Assembly: GCA_030015575.1 (NCBI GenBank)
Contig: JASDDO010000001.1
Location: 327,269,595-327,333,594 of the forward strand
Direction: 5' to 3'
From: Agapanthus africanus
Lineage: Eukaryota > Streptophyta > Magnoliopsida > Asparagales > Amaryllidaceae
Length of the DNA stretch: 64,000 nucleotides
The notes below the pieces were generated by a model. It was not told the origin of the DNA and searched no databases. It saw only the letters and a list, made by a program, of their open reading frames with translations. This document shows, piece by piece, positions 42,924-55,189 of this stretch (the stretch's first letter is position 1; each line of letters starts with the position of its first letter). Made by a program: the position numbers and the translations under genes.

Positions 42924-43830
42924 ACGGATCCTTCTTGAGGTATTGTAGACTAGGTCATATCAATGCAACCCAACTAGCAAAGTTGCACATAGATGCATAT
43001 TTAAATCTGTTTGAATTTACATCTGGTGAAACTTGCCAGTCATGTCACAGAGATAAGATGACCATAGCTCTGTTTACTGGAAACAGAGAAAGAGTTAGTG
43101 AACTCTTGGGATGATACATGTTGATGTATGTAGGTCCCCTGTCTACACATGCCAAGACCGGTTCTTGGTACTTCATTACATTCTCCGATGATCTCTTTAG
43201 ATTCATACATATGTTTCTGTTGAAACACAAGTCCGAACCTTTTTAGATATTCACAGAATATAAGTTAGAAGTAGAGAACCCAAAATACGGGTATAAGTAT
43301 TATGTCCTATGATGAGATCAAGGAGGAGAATACTTGAGCATGGAATTCCTGGTTTATTCTAAAGGAGAATGAGATTCTCTCTCAGCATTACTCCTCCGTC
43401 TACACCATAGCACGATGGTATATCAGGGCGGAGCAATCACACCCTATATGATATGGTGCGCTCTATGATGAGTACTACTGAGTTTCCTATTTCCTTTTGG
43501 GAGTTATTCACTTAAGAAGCTGCATACCTATTGAATAGGGTTCAAATCAAATCAGTTGCCTACCACTTCATATGTGATATGGAAATGGAAGAGCCCATAA
43601 CTTAAGTTTGTTAAGATTTGGGGTTGTCCGGCCTATGTCTAAAAGGAAAAATCCGGACAAGATCGAGGCAAGGTCTGTTATGTAGAACTGGAAATGTTCC
43701 AGCTATACAAACTGCAGCAGATGATTTGGTAGAACTGAAGGATTCAATAGAAACCAACGAACCTCAGCCTCTCCGCCGATCTAGCAGGATTCCTCACCCA
43801 CCTGAGAGATACTTCGGTTTTTCTCTATGA
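42920..43830 (+). pseudogene. Integrase and linker remnant of copia E
   Basis: RYCRLGHINATQLAKLH.. and CQSCHRDKM (42920-43114) are the zinc-binding part. The catalytic core 43115-43640 is recognisable only at DNA level, with many indels; the D-x-E region shows damaged homologues of LRSDRGGEY and SERRNRT. 43618-43830 keeps GLSGLC..K and LRRSSRIPHPPERYFGF of the linker. No product possible. Confidence 0.82.
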
Positions 43831-44099
43831 CAGTGGGAGCGAGGATTGCATCATGAGATGATGACCCAACAAGTTTCGGGCTGGCCATCAGGAGTGGGAC
43901 TCTGTAAGAATGGCTGGATGCTTAGCAATCTGAGATGGAATCCTTATACACCAACAAAGTATGGACTTTGGTTGCTCTAACTGAAGGGTTAAATCCCCAT
44001 CACAAGCAAGTATATCTTGAGAAGATTACTTGGTATACATGGAAAAGTTAAGACTTTCAAAGCTAGACTTGTTAAAGCTTTGCATCATTAACCAGGTAT

Positions 44100-44530
44100 G
44101 GATTATGATGAAACCTTTTCTAAGTTGCTATGCTTAAGTCCATCCAGATCCTACTTGCTACGGCTACAAACCATGACTGCGATATCTGGTGGTTGGGTGT
44201 CATGACTGCTTTTCTGAATGATGATTTGGAAGAAAGCGTCTATAAGTACACAGCCAGAGGGCCTCGTAGACAGTGGGAACAGCGGAAACGCGAGCAAGAT
44301 GTTTTATGTAATAAAGCAGGCATCGCGGAGTTGGAACGTCTGTTTTGATGTGTTAGTCAAAGAGTTTGACATCATCAAAATGGTAGATGAACCTTGTATA
44401 TACAAAAAGGTAGTAGGAAGTATGGTGGTGATCCTCGTAGAGTACGTGGATGACATACTCTTGATAGGGAATGAGTTTCCTATGCTACGCTCGGTCAATC
44501 TCCGCTTATCACAAGGATTCTCCATATAGG
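44100..44530 (+). pseudogene. Reverse transcriptase remnant of copia E
   Basis: MLKSIQILLATATNHDCDIWW.. and TAFLNDDLEESVYKY, then a frame change to QASRSWNVCFDVLVKEFDII..CIYKKVV and an intact YVDDILLIGNEFPMLRSV (44448 on). A stop at 44527 and a deletion of roughly 350 bp compared with A remove the RT C-terminal part. Confidence 0.87.
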
Positions 44531-44589
44531 ATCAAAGTGATACCTTATAAATCCTGAGTTTTTAACTATAAGATAGATGTAATTAGATG

Positions 44590-45090
44590 CTAGGATTCTC
44601 ACTAGTAGTAGTGAGATGGTATCAATCGATCCTGGGGAGAATCACTGGAAAGGTTCCAGGGTGATAAGGACGACTGAATGTCAGTCACAGGCATTGTCTT
44701 TACCCTCAGTAGAGGGACGGTATGTTGGAAGAGTTCCAAGCTAGATACCGTGGCATTCTAGACAATAAAGGCTGGATACATCGCTACTTAAGATGCTACC
44801 AAAGAGGCTGTCTGGGTGTATATTAGTTCATGAGAGGAACTTAGTTCCTCCCATTGTATGACAATGGAGTTATGGTTTATGCCAAGGAACGCCCGTCCCA
44901 TCAGTGATCCAGACAGATTCTAAGGCAGTGTCACCTGATCGTGGAGATGGTTGATCTCCAGGGGATCGAGGTTTGGAGAGCAGACTCAGAGGACAACACG
45001 GCGGATCCACTCACAAAGGCCTTTTCCCAGAGAGAGACTTTTATGGGATGGTTGAGTATGAGATACTACAACCACTGCTACAGATGGCCC
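44590..45090 (+). pseudogene. RNase H remnant of copia E
   Basis: DNA-level homology to A 6700-7289 in several frames: SIDPGENHW, KSDKDD-like, YCDN-like and KAFSQREtail pieces. Stops throughout. Ends at CCCTAGTGCAAGTGGGAGAT, the natural stop and polypurine tract. Confidence 0.75.
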
Positions 45091-45094
45091 TAGT

Positions 45095-45107
45095 GCAAGT
45101 GGGAGAT
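45095..45107 (+). other. Polypurine tract, copia E
   Basis: GCAAGTGGGAGAT directly before the 3' LTR; identical to A and B. Confidence 0.92.
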
Positions 45108-47309
45108 TGTTAGTTATATGTATGCCCTAGAGGCCATTACAGTACATAGGATGTATATTGTAGTGGATGCTTGGACATATATAGGGAGGACTTTCTTGCT
45201 CGACATGATAGTATGCTATCTGGTTGCTCTTTACCTTAACATGTACACTGATTGTCTCTCTGTTACATATTGGTAAAGCCCTTAGGATGTGTACTTGACT
45301 ACCTGGACTATGATGCGGATCATACTAGTGGGGACATGGTAGTCCATAAGTACATCCTTCAAGGTCCCTAGTCGTGGGTGTATCGAGACAGGGCATCGAT
45401 ATACCAGAGTAGACTAGCATGTACCTTCTCGACCCATACAGATGGGCGATGGATGATCCCATATCCATTGGTGTTTGACATCAGAGATGATATACGGATG
45501 CTCAGTGGAGACTGGGTACACTGGACGGACTCGCCGAGAACTCCCAGATGGTATTATACCTTACGTCAGATGGCTGTTCTCTGGTGACACTGGTACAGGT
45601 TAGTCTGTAGACCCGACATAGAGTCTTGTGTGATTCCCACTGTGCTTTGATTTCAACCTTACCACGTCCAAGAGGGCGTGCAAAACGGTGGCTTTTAGGT
45701 ACAGTCCCGAATCACATGGAGGCAATGAGCGATAGGAGGGGATTCGTCTCTCCCGGTATAGGGAGTTGATGTTGCGCTGTGTTCGATTGGCTATAACCGG
45801 AAATCCCTGGCCAGGGTGGCTGAGATTTACTTGTAAGTGTTACCAGTAGTTTCTCGAACTGTTATAGACCTCATATCGACACGACTTATCGAGCTACTGG
45901 GGTCTGACGTTTACCACCCCTAGGCGAGATATGCGACATATCAGACGAACAGACCGGACTGTACGGTAAGTGTTGCTGGTTGGATTCACAGGAGTGTGAG
46001 CGGGCTTGCTCGTTGATCTTCTGATTGCTCAATACCAGGGTGGCCGTTACGTTTAGCAGACCGCTTGCGGCTTGTGGGTTTTGATATGATCATCACCTGC
46101 TGCCGGCGTATTGACGAGTCTTTAGAGTCCTACACAGAGGTTTCTTGGCTCAAGCGAAACGAAATATGAGCGCATATGAGATATGTGCGGGACTGAGAAT
46201 AATGCGTGTATGTGATACCGTATTCTATTCTCGCGATGAATGTATCGATTGGTTGTATGCGATATAACCTAGTTATCGAATCGAGGATCGATCCGATAAG
46301 TCGATACATTGGATATTAGTCGGTCATATGCGATATGACCGGATCGTTAAATCAAGTGTTGATTTAATGATTTAATGTATAATTATATATTTGATATATC
46401 ACTTTACATTAACTAGTATTTGTTCACTTATGATGGATTTTCTCACTTGATGTGCACATTGTATATATGATATAGTTTTGTGCACTAGTTTGTATCATGT
46501 TTGATGATACATGCAAACTTGGGTGTGTATGGTTAAACCTTGATTAGGTTAATGGTTCGGGTTTGATTTACTTATTTATTTATACTTTTCATTTATTTTT
46601 GGGGCAAGAAATAAAATGGTGATTCTTTTGTTTTTACTTGAAGCTTCTTGAAGCTTTGAAAAGCTTTGACCATTTTGTCTCTTTCCTTAACCCTAACCAT
46701 TTACTTAACCCTAGTTTATTCTCTACACTTGTTAACTCACCCATGGTTGCTAAATGATAAATATCACTTCATTTTCTTTTTGGAAAAAGATTATCATTCA
46801 TTTTCTTCTTCTTCATCTTCTTCTTCAAGTGAAGAAAAGAAAAGCTTTCTAGAAAAATGTCAAGTGATGAAATCAAGTGAGAAACCCAAATCCAAAGTGA
46901 ACCCACTTCCTATTTCTTCATCCTCTACCACTTGCCTAGTATAGGGTGTTTTCTTCACAAGTTTCATGACTTGGTGAAGATGGAGCTCGAGTCAGAGTCG
47001 CCTCGACGTAGATCATCTTCAGCATCGAAGTCAATGACCTAGCCCGTTCTTTTCTCCGATGAAACCACCGCGAGAGTCCAGAATTCCGATGGTTGCAGTA
47101 GAGGGACATCATCACGGAGCCAAGGAAGTGGAGGACCGGATCTACAAAGGTTGTATTTCTATTCACTTAGCAATAAAGTTGTTTACTTGCATGTTTCGCC
47201 TAATCTCTAGTTAACGATCTTCATTAGGGTTTCTCGGCACCTAGAAAAATTTTATTTTGCCATTGTTGATCAGTTGTGGAACCTCATGGGTGTGCCTAGG
47301 AACCCTACA
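45108..47309 (+). repeat. 3' LTR of copia E (2202 bp)
   Basis: Matches 33274-35482 with scattered substitutions; ends CTACA before the target duplication GGATA. Confidence 0.95.
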
Positions 47310-47973
47310 GGATAGCAGTTCTCTGGTGACACTGGTACAGGTTAGTCTGTAGACGCGAGATCGTTATAGAGTCTTGTGTGATTCCCACTGTGCTTTGATT
47401 TCCACCCTACCACGGTCAATAGATTGTGCAAAATGGTGGCTTTTGGGTACAGTCCCGAGTCACATGGAGGCAATGAGCGATAGGAGAGGTTTCGTCTCTC
47501 CCGGTATTGGGAGTTGATGTTGCGCTATGCTCGATTGGCCATAACATGAAATCCCTGGCCAGGATTGCTGACATCTACTGGTAAGTGTTATCACTAGTTT
47601 CTCGAACCATTATGGATCACACATCGGCATAATTTATCAGGCTATTGGGGTCTGACGTTATACCACCCCCAGGCTGTGATATGCGACATATCAGATGAAG
47701 AGACCGGACTGTACAGTAGTGTTACTGATTGGATTCGCAGGAGTAAAAACAGGATTGCTTGTTGATCTTCTGATCGCTCAATACCCGGGTGGCCGTTACA
47801 TTTAGCAGACCGCTTGCGGCTTGTGGGTGTTTGATATGATCATCATCTACTACCGGCGTATTGACGAGTCTTTAGAGTCCTACACGGAGGTTTCCTGGCT
47901 CAAGCGAAACGGAGTAGGAGCGCATATGTGATATGTGCGGGACCGAGATTAATACGATATGAGATACCATATT
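47310..47973 (+). repeat. Copia F 5' LTR, piece 2 of 3
   Basis: Continues the F LTR after copia E, from GGATAGCAGTTCTCTGG to ACCATATT. Contains CCCTGGCCAGGA (47553-47564). Its last five bases ATATT are G's left target duplication. Confidence 0.88.
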
Positions 47974-50900
47974 TGTAACATTTCAGAAAATATAAAATAT
48001 TATTTTTGGGAATTTAATACTAAAATAATATATTTCCCGAAAACTGCCGATTTGCGAAATTGGGGTTTTCGAAAAAGGGTATAAATAAATACCAATAATT
48101 ATGAAATAATTAGAAATTAAAATGATTTATTCATTTAAAAATATATTTAAAGGATTTTGCAATTTAAAAAATTTATTATATGCGGTTTCGATAAAAACCC
48201 GATTAGTGCACTGCTAATCGCGATTAAGCCAAATCCGTGTTTTTACAGTTTCCATGGTTAGTACACCATGACATGTTTCATTTCATTTAGGCTTTATATT
48301 AGGGTTTATTGGTGTAGAGAAAAAAGAAATGATTAAAGGAAAAGTCAATGGAGACATAATGAGTGGTTAGGTGAGCTTTGGAGAGAGAAAGAGAGTGTGA
48401 ATTAGTGAAAGAGAGTGGGGGGGGGGCTGCCCATTATCAAATCCCCCACCATTTTCCTCCTTCTTCCTCATCTCCTCAACTCCACAACCCTCCACTAAAA
48501 CCCCAGATCTATCTCCAACCATGCCCCAAAACTCTACACTCCCTTCACAAAACTTTATCCCCATCTCCTCCTCTACACGATGGACCGAGCAAAATGGGAT
48601 TTTGACGATGTTGGGAAGTTAGTGCTTCCTAGAGTGGACTAGATGAGGTATAATTTCTTCCCTTTAGATTAGTTTTGTGGGATATCATGTTTAGATGTCG
48701 TTTTGGGAAGATTAGTGGACATTGGGAAACCCTAGTGAATGTTTGAGTGTTTGTTTGAATTGGGTGATGCCTAGTAGCTGTTAACTAAACTTAGGTGTTG
48801 TTTTGTGACCTAGACCAGACATTAGAAACCCCAAAACATGGATTTAGAAACCCGACATCGGATAAATATGTGATCTGTGAAGATATTTTGGAATCTGGAG
48901 CAACTCGGGGACACTAGAATTGATTTTGGGATTTCTGGGAGTCGTGCAGGCACCTAGGAAGCTACCACTGAGACCCGAGCCCCTAATTCAAACCCGAAGC
49001 TACAGATATATTCATTCTGGCTGCAATTTACGGCCAGAGTAGGGTAGAATTGTCCCAGATTTGGTCCATGGCTCTTTTTGCACTAAATTAGACCCCTCCT
49101 ATATGCAGTTTTGGCTAATTGTCACCTGGGGAAAATCTGGAAGCATTTTGGTGTGTTTTAGGATATGTTTTCCGTATTTTAAAATGCACTTTCTTGATAT
49201 TTAGATTTGTATTTGGTTGTCGGGTGTTCGTACATCGACAACAGGGGTTGTTTGATTGATTTGCACGTTTAGGCCATAGGTTCTAACCTATGAGCACACT
49301 GTGCGCTGTATCGGTTTTCTGCCTCGATTTTAATACATTTTGCGATTGGTTATTATTATAGGTACCCTCGCATGGATTCCGAGGCGAAGAAGCGTGGCGT
49401 CATCGATTTCGGCGAGCGAAGACTAGGTGAGTAGATCTATATCTACCGGGGAAGTCGGGTGGATGGCGTATAGCACCCCTGCAAACTTCTGATGGAAACC
49501 GATTTATAGAGTATGGTTAGGAAACCTAGATTAGGAAACTAGGGTTAGGATATAGATAACTATGTAGTCATATTAGAAACTAGAGGATAGTTAAGTGTGA
49601 TATGCTACTACTACTACCCTAGGATGACGTTTAGCGATATTACCGCTTAGGGTTCTGTAGGACTAGATAGTCGATGTAGATGCGTCATCCGAACCATACC
49701 TTTTTCTAAACCAAAAGAATCATATGTATCTTTTAAATGTATATCTTGAGGGATGTTACGGATTTTCAAATGATATCTTTTCCTTAAAAACATCGTAACC
49801 CCTGTTTTGAAAACTACGATTCACTTTTTAAAAATCTGATTGTATGGTTCGGGTGTGTTTGTTAGATTAGATACTTATACTTAGTAGAGATAGCATGTTT
49901 ATGTAAATTCGACATGATATGAAACATAAATGCGATGAAAGAATACAAGACGAATTTGATGATATGATGAGATGGTGATATGATATGATGGTATACGGAT
50001 GCGAGTCGATCGAGATGACTTATACCCTGCCGGTCCCCTGATATGAGATTATTGCAGATGCGACCTGGGACATAGGTATATAGGGTTATATATATATCGA
50101 ATGTTGTGAATCATGGATAATAGGCCGTATGTGACATTAGGCCGTACCCTCATTTGTCGTATAGGATGATAGTATCCCTTTTAGTATAATGCCGCCGCAC
50201 GATGATATTCCGTGCGTGATGAGTTGACTTGATGATTGATCCTTACCTTTGACTAGAGGTTGCCGTACGATGGATTATATTGTACGTAGTGTTATTGGGC
50301 TAGATGCCGATTGATAGATTCACCGACTTGGACATATGATAGTTACGTATACCTTATAGCTGTTAGCTGATGATTTACCTTATATTGCATTCATATCATT
50401 TCCATTGCATCACATATACCTGTGATAATACACCTGCACCATTATCGATGATGCGTATGTTATACATACACAGATTTGCCGGCTCACACACTTCATCATC
50501 GATAATTGCCATGTCCCTACACAGTAGGATTGCTGCAACATGGCATATCTATTGATACATTCATACTTGCTCATATTCATATTGTACCTACATAGATAGC
50601 TGGTTTAATTGGAATTTGGGAACCGCATGCTATACTTTAAAAACTGGAATCATTTTAAAAGAGCGGTTTTCCCCTTAATATGTCATATCACTGTTCCATG
50701 TTGCATGATACACGGATATGCTTACATTTCTTTTTATATGTCGCATACATCATGCTCTATTATTTTACGTATTGAGATATGATGTTTTCATGAGATTTCT
50801 GGATTTGAGAACCGTGGAAATTTCAAAAGAGATTATGTGTTGTTTTAAAAACCCGGTTTCTCTTGGTATGATATTTCAGTGCGTCCACCATGCGTTTTCT

Positions 50901-52346
50901 CTATTCTGAGAGTGGCATGTGGAACCCGATTCGAGGAGTGGTTGGCACTGATTGCGGGTACATGGTGGACCCGGTATGGTACCCTGGGACGAGAACGGAT
51001 CACTGTGTAGTAGACGGTGAGCCTGGCAGAGGGATTACTACCTACCGGTAATAGTATTTTGGCTCGACGGATATCCGGAGGATACCGACCAGAGTCGAGA
51101 GATGATATGGGCCGATCCGGACTGACGGAGCCCGTGGGCCGATCCGGACTGACGGAGCCCGATATATGAGGATTTACGTGCCGATGCTGGGCACTGTTTT
51201 CATGATGTTTTCGAGTGTCGATGCTAGGCACTCAGGTTCCATGATTTTGATGTCTCGGGAGGGACACCGTTGATATACATCCTCATACCTTCATGCACAC
51301 TCTTTTATGATATTTACATGCATGATATTGTTGCGTCAGTGGTTGACGCATGGACTGGATCCATATACATACATACACTGATTTCACTATTGGAGATTAT
51401 ACACATGCTTATAGACATTGATTCATGGGTGGACGAGATCCACATATCTGGATACCTTGATTATGGTTAGACGATATCCATATACATGCATTGATTATTA
51501 CTGTTGGATAGTATCCACATGCATATAGGTAGTGACTACCTTGTTGGCACACATACGACCCGGTCACCTTAGATATCATAGTATTACCTGTATGATATAG
51601 TTGACCTAAGAGTCGTTGTTTATTCGATTTCTACTTGTAGATATATTTCTATTCACGAGTTGGCAACTCACCCTGGTTATGCCACAGTTCTTGCAGGTTA
51701 ACCGCTTGGATCAGTAGCGGCTTCGCTGGCGCACAGTTCCATTCGGGTGTTTTGCATTGGTAGGTGGGACACTTGTATCGTACCCACTCTTGTATTATAT
51801 TTCATATTGTATCTAGTTAACTCCATCGATCAATCAATAGTTGTAATTGTATAAGTGATGAGACTTAGTGAGACTTGCAGTTGCAAGATTTGAGCGATGG
51901 GTTTTATTTTCCCTTTGGGGTTATATCTTGCTCTTTTCACTTTCTTTTTGTGGTGAACTACGCCGTTGGGCGTCGTATACTTATTTATACTGTATTGCGT
52001 GGCTGTGATCCGCCGTTTGGTGAAGAGCTAGCTCCTGCTTGGGGATGCCTTTATTCCTGTTATGTATTTGGGGTTTTGGATCAAAATATACAAAGGAGGT
52101 GCTGCCAAATTTTTTCAAAAGACGAAGCATGTTTTCAAACTAGAAAATTTCATTTGCATCATTCATGCTTCTTTCTATGCATTAAGCACACTTGATTTTA
52201 TTATACCTTTATTTCAAAAACTCCACCTCCTTTAATTTCTTAAAAAGGTTTAGATCTTTGGGGTTCAGCTTACTTGAATTCCGTTATGCCTTTAGACGTT
52301 GCGTAATTCAAGTGCAGTTCACGAGCTAACATTTTGGGTCGTGACT
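47974..52346 (+). repeat. 5' LTR of element G (4373 bp)
   Basis: Starts TGTAACATTTC and ends GGGTCGTGACT (the other copy ends GACA). It contains a degraded 21-bp palindrome (49017-49037), a poly-G run near 48417, a 25-26-bp direct repeat at about 51109-51161 (GGGCCGATCCGGACTGACGG), and dyads such as GCGTCA-gtggt-TGACGC and GTGGA-cgaga-TCCAC (51330-51560). No gene seen. Confidence 0.93.
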
Positions 52347-52350
52347 AAGT

Positions 52351-52362
52351 TGGTATCAGAGC
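52351..52362 (+). other. Primer binding site, element G
   Basis: TGGTATCAGAGC, four bases after the LTR end, as in D1 and D2. Confidence 0.92.
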
Positions 52363-53556
52363 ACTAGGTTTAACCTTTGTTCCAGTCTATGTTTGACTAT
52401 GCGGAGTCTAGGGCGGTTATGCATTTTGGAACCTAGGTTTGACCTTGCGGGACTTAGCCTTGAACGGGGGGGGGGGGATTAGACCCGAACTTTCGTTTCA
52501 TTGGCTGACCCTGATTGATGGAGTTGGTAGCTTGAGTAGAGTGACGTACCGTACGTATGTTCCGCGGCATATTTACGATACGATACTCCACTTAAGAAAC
52601 CTTAGGATATACATATTTTTGAGACAAGTGATTCTCTTCGTATCCATGATTATACATCCCTTGGAGATCCTCGATTCTATTAGTTCCATGATCATACTTT
52701 CATTGATGCTGTTCCTACTTATGATCATGTATCCATACTGGATTTGTCATTTCCTTTCATGCCATTGATCTGCTCTTTTTGATACTCGATTGAGGTTCCT
52801 GTCACCATTGTTTGAGCGCAGTTTGAGCTGCTGCTAGTGTTACGGTCAGGGCGAGCTCGGCTGGTACGAGGGCCGACCATTGTGTTTTCTGGTGACATGG
52901 GAACGTCTCGAGTTAGTATTGATGATTGTGACCTCTTGTGGAGGCGAGTGCTTGGTTTTACACCGGATGATCGGGCCATTGTTAGAGCAGCCAGTTGAGA
53001 GAGGACTGTTGATGTACAGCATACATCAGAGATTATGATGTCGCCAACCGTGCAGACAGATGACCCAGCTGTTGCTGAGGTTGATGGGATGTCTCTCCCA
53101 GAGCTTACGAGCTAAGACCGCCGGAGCTTCCAGGCAGAAATGCGACAGATGATAGCTAGTCTACCCCGATTTGAGAGACGAAGGTGATTCGTCCGATTTA
53201 TGTGCTGGAGCAAGCCCAGTTGAGTTGAAGATTTCCAGTGTGGAGAGTCTTACTCAGATCTAGAGCAGACCAATTTAGAGATGACCGCCAATGTATCGCC
53301 TTTCCTGGAGGATTGAGGCGCTGTTCAGCGTACAGACGAATGAGCCAGTCATTGCTGCAAATGACGAGGTATCGCCCAGAGGTTGGAGCTAGTGCAGCAT
53401 ACGTATATACTTAGGGATATGATGGAAGGTCGCTAGCCACCCAAGGGCGAAGGACTAGAACATGTGGTTCGTTCGCTTAACCGATGTGAGGTTATCAGAT
53501 AGATTGATTCTAGCTAGAGACGACTTCACGCAGATTCGTTGAGAGTCGATAGAGAC
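52363..53556 (+). other. Element G internal, gag-like residue
   Basis: Position of gag, but nothing clear. From ATG 52897 a frame with two stops reads MGTSRVSIDDCDLLWRRV.. and later QAEMRQMIASLPRFERR, vaguely like a Gag coiled segment. No zinc knuckle found. A G-run lies at 52466-52475. Confidence 0.4.
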
Positions 53557-53893
53557 GATCGAATGTCAGGAAACCATATTCCAAGTTTAAAGTATTCGGA
53601 AAGACGTGTAAGCAATTCTATGGACCCTCTAGAAGAATGAAACCCTAACTCGACATAATGACCGTGTGAAAGCCTTTAAACCTTAGGGTTTACGGCAGTT
53701 CCACGGAGCCATTAGTGAGGCTTGGGTTTGCCCTTCTATGGCTGGATCACTGACGCTGTGGCATGTACTTGATACTATTAAACTGTACCCAAGATGTTGA
53801 TCTCCTGAGGGATTATGAGGTTTTGACATATTGATCGGATGGTTCGACATCATTCGGATATCATGTGATGGGATACATTGCTTGGGAGACTCC
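53557..53893 (+). other. Copia-leader-derived segment inside element G
   Basis: Collinear with the leader of copia F (62767-63108) and E (about 35900-36280): shared TATGGACCCTCTAGA, CCTTCTATGGCTGGATCA and ATCATGTGATGGGATACA-type blocks in the same order. Same strand as the element. Confidence 0.85.
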
Positions 53894-55189
53894 AGATACG
53901 AGCATAGCCATTGGAGCGCGGTCCATGCAGCCATGAGAAGACGAGTCCGAATCAGTCGACATTGGAGCCGAGTGAAGTGAAGAGTTCGCACGAGAATTCG
54001 ACGAGGTGATGTTCCACACCGCTGACATCAGAGGTGCGATACGCATGCAGAGGCGTTGTATATGGATATACCTTCCAGAAGGAGTCGCGAGGAGTATGCA
54101 GCCATTCCGGAACAAGAAACAGATATAGAAAAGATAATAACTTCCGGGCAATTCGGCGGGAATGAGATTTGAGAGAGACCTCGACAGGACCTTTCTGGAA
54201 TACTATACGAGAAGACCTGGACCCAGGAGTGGTCATATTGCACACACCCACCAGGCCAGGGTTCGGCATCGTCGACGAGATAGTTGACCAGGTTCAGATA
54301 GAGGACGTCACCCAGATGCATTGTGAATTGATCAGGAATGGACGAGTATGGAGTATGTCTTCGATGGTTGGGACGAGTTTCCGAAGACGTGTTCGGCCAG
54401 ATATCTTCTACCGAGTGATGAAGATACCGAGTTCATGACTTTGAGTCCGTGTGAGAGACTTCGGATTGACCATGGCCGAGAACAGTTGCAGTGCGCAGAT
54501 AGCATGGCTTGACGTCATAGTGGATGACGATAAAGACAAGTGGAACTAGAGGTTCATGCGAGACGCTGACGAGCTGTCATTACTTCCCGTCGAGACTAGA
54601 GACCTGATATGCTTACAGAGGCACTAAGATACGGCCAGTTTCCGAGGGAATGTGTTCGGAACACGCAGATGTCCAGAAAATGAGGAAAGATTAGGTAAGA
54701 GTACCAGCCTCCGTACAGTTCGGCATAGGCGAGATCGGAAGAGACCTTCAGCAGGATTCCTTCCAGGACACTGCTGCAATGAAATTTGCACCCAGGATCA
54801 GATGTGTCACGTATAGTCAGAGGACCAGAGGCCGACGCCAGCAACGTGCTGCTTTATGAGTGGTCATGATGATTGACCGAGAGATGACCAGAGAAGTGCC
54901 AGAACGGAATCGTCCCCGTTAGCACACCTGACAGGGCCGATGAGCCGATGGATTGCGAGATTGGTGAATCCACAGAGAAGATAGGACCCAGAGACCGAGG
55001 ATGTCAGACCGTGAGCAGGAGGCAAGCCGATGTTATTGTTCTGCCAGTTTCTAGGCGCACCAAATTATTTCTCGACATTGTAGGAGGTGTACCTCGATGT
55101 TCTTTGTTGCGATTTGCGTTTGTGATCTGAGTATCACGCTTATATCGCTTGGATTTGAGTTTTGATGACGAGTTTCCTAATACTGATTT
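53894..55189 (+). other. Element G internal, unrecognised region
   Basis: About 1.3 kb, purine-rich on this strand, with short open stretches in changing frames. I recognise no domain. Possibly decayed gag-pol or captured sequence. Confidence 0.4.

Larger units (their letters stand above)
33274..47309 (+). mobile_element. Copia element E, complete but non-coding, with hairpin array
   Basis: Two LTRs of 2209 and 2202 bp, primer site, very long leader (about 6.8 kb), remnants of PR, IN, RT and RNase H, polypurine tract, and a perfect 5-bp target duplication. LTRs differ by only about 3% over the first 300 bp by eye, yet the coding part is full of stops, indels and deletions. The leader contains a palindrome-rich insert absent from A. 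Confidence 0.95.

Noticed and set aside
48378-48605. Pro/Ser-rich frames near 48378-48605 and 57290-57526 in G LTRs
   Set aside because: Reading frames differ between LTR copies around the variable poly-G run; more likely the CT-rich transcribed leader of the LTR than a protein.
53683-54321. Overlapping minus-strand frames of about 100 codons in element G
   Set aside because: Mutually overlapping, no motifs, and partly within the copia-leader-derived segment, which is non-coding elsewhere.
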